Shown piece by piece: positions 6,578 to 11,896 of a stretch of 11,896 bases of DNA. Numbering within the stretch: the first letter of the stretch is position 1; every line of letters starts with the position of its first letter. Position numbers and translations under genes: made by a program. The notes under the pieces were generated by a model. That model saw only the letters and a list, made by a program, of their open reading frames with translations. It had not been told where the DNA came from and made no database searches. This DNA comes from Nonomuraea sp. (GTDB lineage: Bacteria > Actinomycetota > Actinomycetes > Streptosporangiales > Streptosporangiaceae): NCBI GenBank assembly GCA_013362835.1, contig JABFVJ010000272.1, positions 1 through 11,896 on the forward strand, written 5' to 3'.

Positions 6578-8665
6578 ATGATTGAAGCCCCCGACGCGGC
6601 GATGCTGCGCGAAGAGGCCGAGGAGCGGCTGCGGGCCCTGGCCGGCGACCACGCCAGGCTCCGCGACGACCAGTGGGCCGCCATCGAGGCGCTCGTGCTC
6701 GACCGGCGCAGGGTCCTCGTCGTGCAGCGCACCGGCTGGGGCAAGTCCGCCGTCTACTTCGTCGCCACCGCGCTCCTGCGCGAGCTCGGCGAGGGCCCCA
6801 CGGTCATCGTCTCGCCGCTGCTCGCCCTCATGCGCAACCAGATCGCCGCCGCCGAGCGCGCCGGCATCAGGGCCGTCACCATCAACTCCGCCAACCCCGA
6901 GGCGTGGGAGGAGATCTACGGCCAGGTCGCCGAGGGCATGGTCGACGTGCTCCTGGTCAGCCCCGAGCGGCTGAACAACCCCGACTTCCGCGACAACGTC
7001 CTGCCCGAGCTGGCCGAGAGCGCCGGGCTCGTCGTCGTCGACGAGGCCCACTGCATCTCCGACTGGGGCCACGACTTCAGGCCCGACTACCGCCGCCTGG
7101 CCACCCTGTTCGACGACCTGCCGCCCGGCATCCCCGTGCTGGCCACCACCGCCACGGCCAACGCCCGCGTCACCCGCGACGTGGCCGAGCAGATGGGCGA
7201 GGGCACGTTCGTGCTGCGCGGGCCGCTGGAGCGCGAGAGCCTGCATTTGGGCGTCGTCCGGCTGCCCACGGCCGAGCAGCGCCTGGCCTGGCTGGCCCAG
7301 ACCCTGCGCGAGCTGCCCGGCTCCGGCATCGTCTACACGCTGACCGTGGCCGCCGCCCACGAGATCGCCGGCTACCTGCGCGAACAGGGCCACGAGGTGG
7401 CCGCCTACTCCGGCCAGACCGACCCGGCCGAGCGGCTGGCCGCCGAGGAGGCGCTGCTCAACAACAAGATCAAGGCGCTGATCGCGACGAGCGCGCTCGG
7501 CATGGGGTTCGACAAGCCCGACCTCGGGTTCGTCGTCCACGTCGGCGCGCCGCAGTCGCCCGTGGCCTACTACCAGCAGGTCGGCCGGGCCGGACGCGGC
7601 GTCGAACGCGCCGAGGTGATCCTGCTGCCCGGCACGGAAGACCGCGACATCTGGGCCTACTTCACCTCGCTGGCCTTCCCGCCCGAGCCCGTCGTACGCG
7701 CCACCCTCCAGGCCCTCGACCAGGGCGGCGTCATGTCGACCCCCGCCCTGGAGACGGCCGTCGACCTGAGCCGCAGCCGCCTGGAGATGATGCTCAAGGT
7801 CCTCGACGTCGACGGCGCCGTACACCGGGTCAAGGGCGGCTGGGAGTCGACCGGCGAGCCGTGGGCGTACGACACCGAGCGTTACGCCCGCATCGCCGCC
7901 GAGCGCAAGGCCGAGCAGGACGCCATGCTGCGCTACCTGACCACCGACGAGTGCCGCGAGCAGTACCTGCGCCGCCACCTCGACGACGAGACCGCCACGC
8001 CGTGCGGCCGCTGCGACAACTGCACCGGCCGCCACCGCTCGCCGGAGATCGCCGCCCAGGCCGTCGAGACCGCCCGCGAACGCCTCACCAGGCCCGGCGT
8101 CGAGCTCGACGCGCGCAAGCAGTGGCCGACCGGCCTCTCCGACCTGTCCGGCAGGATCAAGCCCGAACTCGGCGCCGAGCCGGGCCGGGCGCTCGGCCGG
8201 CTGACCGACATCGGCTGGGGCAACCGGCTGCGCGAGCTGTTCGCCGCGCCCGACGCGCCCATGGCCGACGACATGTTCAAGGCCGTGATCCAGGTGCTGT
8301 CGGCGTGGGACTGGCGGGAGCGTCCCGTCGCCGTGGTCAACGTGCCGTCCGCGACGCGTCCCCAGCTCGTACGCGGGTTCGCCGAACGGCTGGCGCAGGT
8401 GGGCCGCCTGACCTACCTGGGCGAGCTGGGCTACCGGGCCGGGTCGCCGGGGCAGCAGTTCAACAGCGCCAAGCGCGTACAGGCGATCAGGGGCACGCTG
8501 GCCATGCCCAAGGAGCTCGGCTCGGCCATCGCCCAGTGCGGCGGCCCGGTGCTGCTCGTGGACGACCGCGTCGACACCGGATGGACGATGACGCTGGCGG
8601 CGGCGCTGGTACGCCACGCGGGCGCGCCGGCCGTGCTGCCGCTCGCCCTGGCCACCACCTCGTGA
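6578..8665 (+). CDS. rqlH: RqlH-type RecQ-like 3'-5' DNA helicase with ComF-like phosphoribosyltransferase C-domain
   Basis: An ATP-driven 3'-5' DNA helicase, presumably for recombinational repair. The 695-residue layout matches Mycobacterium smegmatis RqlH (691 residues): RecQ-like ATPase (about 1-350) with K56 in TGWGKS, DEAH at 155-158 followed by CISDWGHDFRPDY, and motif VI QQVGRAGRG (333-341); a specific linker; a four-cysteine zinc site (C459, C476, C479, C482); and no HRDC domain. Residues about 560-695 form a ComF/phosphoribosyltransferase-like module with a PRPP-type loop, VLLVDDRVDTGWT (658-670). Published work on RqlH places helicase activity in the first ~505 residues; the C-domain role is unknown. 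ATG 6578 is preferred to TTG 6557. Its purine-rich ribosome site AAGGGGAG sits only 1-3 nt from the ATG, which is unusually close. The gene is 127 bp downstream of the dioxygenase gene and probably independent. Confidence 0.92.
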   Translation: MIEAPDAAMLREEAEERLRALAGDHARLRDDQWAAIEALVLDRRRVLVVQRTGWGKSAVYFVATALLRELGEGPTVIVSPLLALMRNQIAAAERAGIRAVTINSANPEAWEEIYGQVAEGMVDVLLVSPERLNNPDFRDNVLPELAESAGLVVVDEAHCISDWGHDFRPDYRRLATLFDDLPPGIPVLATTATANARVTRDVAEQMGEGTFVLRGPLERESLHLGVVRLPTAEQRLAWLAQTLRELPGSGIVYTLTVAAAHEIAGYLREQGHEVAAYSGQTDPAERLAAEEALLNNKIKALIATSALGMGFDKPDLGFVVHVGAPQSPVAYYQQVGRAGRGVERAEVILLPGTEDRDIWAYFTSLAFPPEPVVRATLQALDQGGVMSTPALETAVDLSRSRLEMMLKVLDVDGAVHRVKGGWESTGEPWAYDTERYARIAAERKAEQDAMLRYLTTDECREQYLRRHLDDETATPCGRCDNCTGRHRSPEIAAQAVETARERLTRPGVELDARKQWPTGLSDLSGRIKPELGAEPGRALGRLTDIGWGNRLRELFAAPDAPMADDMFKAVIQVLSAWDWRERPVAVVNVPSATRPQLVRGFAERLAQVGRLTYLGELGYRAGSPGQQFNSAKRVQAIRGTLAMPKELGSAIAQCGGPVLLVDDRVDTGWTMTLAAALVRHAGAPAVLPLALATTS

Positions 8666-8694
8666 CCGACGGCTAGAACCTGGCCGGAACCGGG

Positions 8695-9588
8695 CTAGAA
8701 CGGCGGGCGGGCGCCCAGGTGCATGATCGCCTTGGCCGCCAGCCGGCAGCCGGAGGCCAGCGACTCGGCCGGGGGCTTGCCCGCCAGCCACGGCGGCAGG
8801 AACCCGGCGGAGAACGCGTCACCCGCGCCCGTGCCGTCGACGATCTTGTCGACCGGCTCGGCGGCCACGTGGACCGGGTCGGGGCGGCCGTTGCTGAACC
8901 AGAGCGCGCCCTCGGCGTTCATCTTGATGACGACCTGCGGGAACCACGCGGTCAGCACCTTGGCGGCGGCCTCCGCGTCGTCGCGGCCGGTCAGCACCTT
9001 GGCCTGGTCGACGTTGGCGAACAGCAGCTTGGCGCCGTTGGTCCACTCCAGGAACGGCTCGGCGCCCGTGCGCTCCAGCGGCGCCGACGACGCGCAGTCG
9101 ACCGAGATCGACATGCCTGATCGGCGCGCCATGTCGAGCGCCGCGAGACCGGCGTCGCGCGAACCCTCGTTGATCAGCGTGTAGCCGGACAGGTGGAGAT
9201 GGGTGCCCGAGGTGAACAGGTCGCGCGGCAGGTCTTCCGGCGAGAGCGCCGCGTTGGCGCCCGGGTCGGAGAGCATGGTGCGCTCGCCCTTGTGCGTGAC
9301 GAGCACCACGCAGGTGCCGGTGGGCCGCTCGGGGTCCATGACGAGCCGGGCGTCGACGCCGTAGCCCATCAGCTCCATGTCGCGGTTACGGCCGGTGATG
9401 TCGGCGCCCCTGCGGCCGATGAAGGCCACCTCGGCGCCCTCGACCGCGAGCCACGAGGCGATGTTGGCCCCGGAGCCGCCACCGTGCATGGTGACGATCG
9501 CCGGAGTGTCGCTCGCTCTGGCGAGCGCATAACGGGCGCGTGCGACCGCGTCGGTCATGAGATCGCCCACCACGACGACCCGCGTCAT
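8695..9588 (-). CDS. PfkB (ribokinase-like) family sugar kinase
   Basis: Transfers phosphate from ATP to a sugar or nucleoside-type substrate in the cytoplasm. The 297-residue protein has the full family fold. Signature 1 lies near HGGGSGANIASW (about 35-46), after the start MTRVVVVGDLMTD. Signature 2 is DGTGAGDAFSAGF, with D257 as the predicted catalytic base and the GAG anion hole before it. The sequence does not settle the substrate: ribokinase, 2-keto-3-deoxygluconate kinase and pseudouridine kinase all share these motifs, and no pathway partner is adjacent. ATG 9588 follows a purine-rich site (AAGGTGG) about 10 nt upstream. The gene converges on rqlH with only 29 bp between stop codons, and it is divergent from the Pat-like gene. 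Confidence 0.9.
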   Translation of the reverse strand: MTRVVVVGDLMTDAVARARYALARASDTPAIVTMHGGGSGANIASWLAVEGAEVAFIGRRGADITGRNRDMELMGYGVDARLVMDPERPTGTCVVLVTHKGERTMLSDPGANAALSPEDLPRDLFTSGTHLHLSGYTLINEGSRDAGLAALDMARRSGMSISVDCASSAPLERTGAEPFLEWTNGAKLLFANVDQAKVLTGRDDAEAAAKVLTAWFPQVVIKMNAEGALWFSNGRPDPVHVAAEPVDKIVDGTGAGDAFSAGFLPPWLAGKPPAESLASGCRLAAKAIMHLGARPPF

Positions 9589-9637
9589 GATGCCACCACC
9601 TTGCTGCCTTCAGAACGACCCTGGCCACGGCAAAACT

Positions 9638-9655
9638 AACAGCTTCCGGGCTGTT
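9638..9655. promoter_or_regulatory. Inverted repeat upstream of the pfkB-type kinase gene
   Basis: AACAGC-N6-GCTGTT is a perfect 6-bp-arm dyad in the 162-bp divergent region. On the minus strand it runs directly into TAGTTT (9633-9638), a TAnnnT-type -10 candidate for the kinase gene, so the dyad could be an operator. In RNA it could also form a hairpin followed by TTAGTTTT. No good -35 is visible. Confidence 0.4.
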
Positions 9656-9743
9656 CGTGGGGCTGACCCAGGACACCGGGAGGCAGTCGATGCACAAGCG
9701 TTGCCCAAAGGACCCGCCGGTCTTGGCATCTGGGATGCGGGTT

Positions 9744-9749
9744 TACGCT
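9744..9749 (+). promoter_or_regulatory. Candidate -10 for a leaderless Pat-like transcript
   Basis: TACGCT fits TAnnnT and ends 7 nt before the GTG at 9757. TTGGCA (9723-9728) is a possible -35, though the 15-bp spacer is short. No Shine-Dalgarno sequence precedes either candidate GTG, which fits a leaderless mRNA. Confidence 0.4.
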
Positions 9750-9750
9750 C

Positions 9751-11896
9751 GTGATTGTGGAGGCACAGTATCCGGCTCACTGGGAGGCCGACGTCGTCCT
9801 GGCCGACGGGGGCACCTCGCACGTACGCCCGATCAGGCCCGCCGACGCCGACCGTCTCCGCTCTTTCTACTCCAGGCTGTCCGACGAGTCGATCTATTTC
9901 CGGTTCTTCGGCCCCCGCCCCCGGCTGTCCGACCGCGAGGTCGAGCGCTTCACCAACGTCGACTACGAGGGCCGCGTCGCCCTCATCGCCACCATCGGCG
10001 CCGAGATGGTCGCCGTCATCCGCTACGACCGCGTCGCCCCCGGCGAGGCCGAGGTCGCGTTCCTGGTCGAGGACGCCCACCAGGGCAGGGGAGTGGCCTC
10101 CGTCCTGCTGGAGCACCTGGCCGCCACGGCCCGCGAGCGCGGCATCGAGCGCTTCGTGGCCGACGTCCTGCCCGCCAACATGAAGATGATGGGCGTGCTG
10201 CGCCAGGCCGGCTACACCGCGCAGAGCCAGTTCGCCGACGGCGTCGTCCGCATGACGCTCGACCTGACGCCGACCGAGACCTCGGCCGAGGTGACGGCCT
10301 CGCGCGAGCACCGGGCCGAGTCGCGGTCGATCGCGCGGCTGCTCGCCCCCGGCTCGGTCGCGGTCATCGGCGCCTCCCGCGAGCCCGGCGGCGTCGGCCA
10401 GACCGTCCTGCGCAACCTGCTGGCCGCCGACTTCACCGGCCCCGTCTACCCCGTGCACCGCCAGGTGCGCGCCGTGGCGGGCGTGCGGGCCTACCCGAGC
10501 GTCACCGCGATCGACGGCGAGGTCGACCTGGCCGTGGTCGCCGTCCCCGCCGAAGGCGTGCTCGACGTGGTCAAGGAATGCGCCGAGAAGGGCGTCCACG
10601 GGCTGGTGGTGGTCTCCTCGGGGTTCGGCGAGACCGGCGAGCGGGGCCGCGCCAGGCAGGACGAGCTGGCCCGCATCGCCCGCTCCTACGGCCTGCGCGT
10701 CGTCGGCCCCAACTGCCTCGGCATCGCCAACACCGACCCCGCCGTCAAGCTCAACGCCACGCTCGCCGCCACCGTGCCGGGCCGGGGCCGGGTGGGCTTC
10801 TTCAGCCAGTCGGGCGCGCTCGGCACCGCGCTGCTCCAGCGCGTGGCCCAGCGCGGCATGGGCATCTCGTCGTTCGTGTCGGCAGGCAACCGCGCCGACG
10901 TCTCCGGCAACGACCTCCTCCAATACTGGGAGGAGGACGACGCGACCGAGGTGATCCTGCTCTACCTCGAATCCCTGGGCAATCCGCGCAAGTTCACCCG
11001 CCTGGCCAGGCGCATCGCCCGCGACAAGCCGATCGTGGTGGTCAAGAGCGGCGGCACGCCCGCCGGCCACTCGGCCGAGGAGCTGGGCCTGCCCGACTCG
11101 GCGATCAGCTCGCTGTTCGCCCAGGCCGGCCTGATCAGGGTCGACGACCTCATCCAGCTCTTCGACGTCGGCCAGCTCCTGGCCTACCAGCCGCTGCCCG
11201 CGGGCCCGAGGGTCGCCCTCGTGACCAACTCCGACGCGCTCGGCCTGCTGGCCGCCGACGCCTGCGTCTCGGCGGCCCTCGAACCCCGCCCGCCGGTCAA
11301 CCTGGGCGCCGCCGCGGGCCCGGCCGAGTTCGGCGCGGCGCTCGCCGGCGAGCTCGGCTCGGCCGACGTCGACGCCGCCGTCGTGATCTACATGCCGCCG
11401 ATCCCCGGCGAGTCGGACGAGGTGGCGGCCGAGCTGCTGCGCGTCTCCCAGGAGGCCGCCAAGCCGGTGCTCGCCACGTTCCGCGGTCATCTGGGCATGC
11501 ACGCCTCGCTGCGCGTGCCCAGCGGCTCCGGCCGCACGCCCGCGCGGGGCTCGATCCCGTCGTACGCGGCGCCGGAGGAGGCGGTCAGGGCCCTCGCCCA
11601 CGTGGTCCGCTACGCCACCTGGCGGGCCCACCCGGCCGTGCCGCCGCCCGAGCTCGACGACATCGACAGCGCCCGCGCCAAGGAGTTGGTCCTCACGGCC
11701 CTCTCCGAGGCCGCGCCCGATGCCCCGCCCGCTGAGGCGGTCCCGGCCGCACGCGACGCCCGGCCTGCTGAGGAGGCTCCGGCCGTCGGGGGGAGCCCGG
11801 AGGTGCCGGGCCGTTCCGGGAGCGAGCCGGTGGCCGCGCCGGGGTTCGCCGAGCCGGGGCCGCCGGTCGAGGTGGACGCCACCGAGCTGCTGTCCT
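9751..11896 (+). CDS. Pat-like protein acetyltransferase: N-terminal GNAT plus degenerate acyl-CoA synthetase (ADP-forming), 3' end cut by window
   Basis: Probably a protein lysine acetyltransferase that silences acyl-CoA synthetases, as for Streptomyces lividans PatA, which has the same GNAT-first order (reversed in Salmonella Pat). The 715 codons visible contain a GNAT domain (about 20-170) with the acetyl-CoA loop QGRGVA (111-116) and ANMKMMGVLRQAGY; a Rossmann CoA-binding domain (VIGAS, 205-209); and ligase-CoA domains with GPNCLG (319-324) and SQSGALG (352-358). Active synthetases carry a phosphohistidine in a SHTG motif about 14 residues after KSG. Here KSGGTPAG (432-439) is followed by SAEELGLPDSA with no such histidine, so a sensor role is more likely than catalysis. 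An Ala/Pro/Glu-rich linker (about 650-708) leads towards an expected ATP-grasp domain outside the window. GTG 9751 is the longest start; GTG 9757 is preferable if the leaderless promoter is real. Confidence 0.88.
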   Translation, partial: MIVEAQYPAHWEADVVLADGGTSHVRPIRPADADRLRSFYSRLSDESIYFRFFGPRPRLSDREVERFTNVDYEGRVALIATIGAEMVAVIRYDRVAPGEAEVAFLVEDAHQGRGVASVLLEHLAATARERGIERFVADVLPANMKMMGVLRQAGYTAQSQFADGVVRMTLDLTPTETSAEVTASREHRAESRSIARLLAPGSVAVIGASREPGGVGQTVLRNLLAADFTGPVYPVHRQVRAVAGVRAYPSVTAIDGEVDLAVVAVPAEGVLDVVKECAEKGVHGLVVVSSGFGETGERGRARQDELARIARSYGLRVVGPNCLGIANTDPAVKLNATLAATVPGRGRVGFFSQSGALGTALLQRVAQRGMGISSFVSAGNRADVSGNDLLQYWEEDDATEVILLYLESLGNPRKFTRLARRIARDKPIVVVKSGGTPAGHSAEELGLPDSAISSLFAQAGLIRVDDLIQLFDVGQLLAYQPLPAGPRVALVTNSDALGLLAADACVSAALEPRPPVNLGAAAGPAEFGAALAGELGSADVDAAVVIYMPPIPGESDEVAAELLRVSQEAAKPVLATFRGHLGMHASLRVPSGSGRTPARGSIPSYAAPEEAVRALAHVVRYATWRAHPAVPPPELDDIDSARAKELVLTALSEAAPDAPPAEAVPAARDARPAEEAPAVGGSPEVPGRSGSEPVAAPGFAEPGPPVEVDATELLS

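Noticed and set aside
5629..8665. Dioxygenase and RqlH as a two-gene defence or repair operon
   Set aside because: A 127-bp gap with possible hairpins separates them, one has a regulated catabolic-type promoter, and RqlH is a widespread housekeeping-type helicase. The sequence shows no functional link.
6479..8791. 770-codon minus-strand frame opposite rqlH
   Set aside because: Gly/Val/His/Arg-rich antisense shadow with no motif. The helicase motifs are unbroken on the plus strand.
9610..11631. 673-codon minus-strand frame opposite the Pat-like gene
   Set aside because: Low-complexity antisense translation. The plus-strand frame carries ordered GNAT and CoA-binding motifs.
1..11896. CRISPR array, tRNA, insertion sequence or integrase
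   Set aside because: I found no spaced direct repeats, cloverleaf-like sequence, terminal inverted repeats or transposase motifs. Genes cover nearly the whole window, and no gene-free gap reaches 300 bases.

Overview
The window is very GC-rich DNA with the codon bias, GTG starts and gene content of a filamentous actinomycete. The ParC, RqlH-type helicase and GNAT/acyl-CoA-synthetase proteins are all typical of actinobacteria. A Streptosporangiaceae-like or Streptomyces-like host is my inference; no rRNA or other marker fixes the genus. Six protein genes fill almost all of the sequence. The first and last run off the window edges. I see no tRNA, rRNA, CRISPR array, insertion sequence or prophage gene.

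Layout. (1) 1-2904, minus: a secreted multidomain GH3 exo-beta-glucanase, 3' end missing. Its leader carries a LacI-type operator, and codon 8 is a rare TTA. (2) 3001-5487, minus: topoisomerase IV subunit A (parC), followed by a strong hairpin terminator that separates it from the glucanase gene. (3) 5629-6450, plus: a TauD/TfdA-type Fe(II)/2-oxoglutarate dioxygenase, divergent from parC. Its promoter is overlapped by a perfect 16-bp palindrome plus a second dyad. (4) 6578-8665, plus: an RqlH-type RecQ-like helicase ending in a ComF-like phosphoribosyltransferase domain. (5) 8695-9588, minus: a PfkB-family sugar kinase, convergent with rqlH. (6) 9751-end, plus: a Pat-like protein with an N-terminal GNAT acetyltransferase domain followed by an acyl-CoA synthetase (ADP-forming)-like module that lacks the expected phosphohistidine; 3' end missing.

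The genes do not form one pathway. parC and rqlH are chromosome-maintenance genes. The glucanase, dioxygenase, kinase and Pat-like genes belong to carbon or sulfur scavenging and metabolic control, and each appears to be its own transcription unit. The most interesting signals are regulatory: the glucanase leader with its TTA codon, and the compound operator at the dioxygenase promoter. Two protein oddities add to these: the altered PRPP loop in the helicase C-domain and the degenerate synthetase active site in the Pat-like protein. I found no convincing new multi-gene system.
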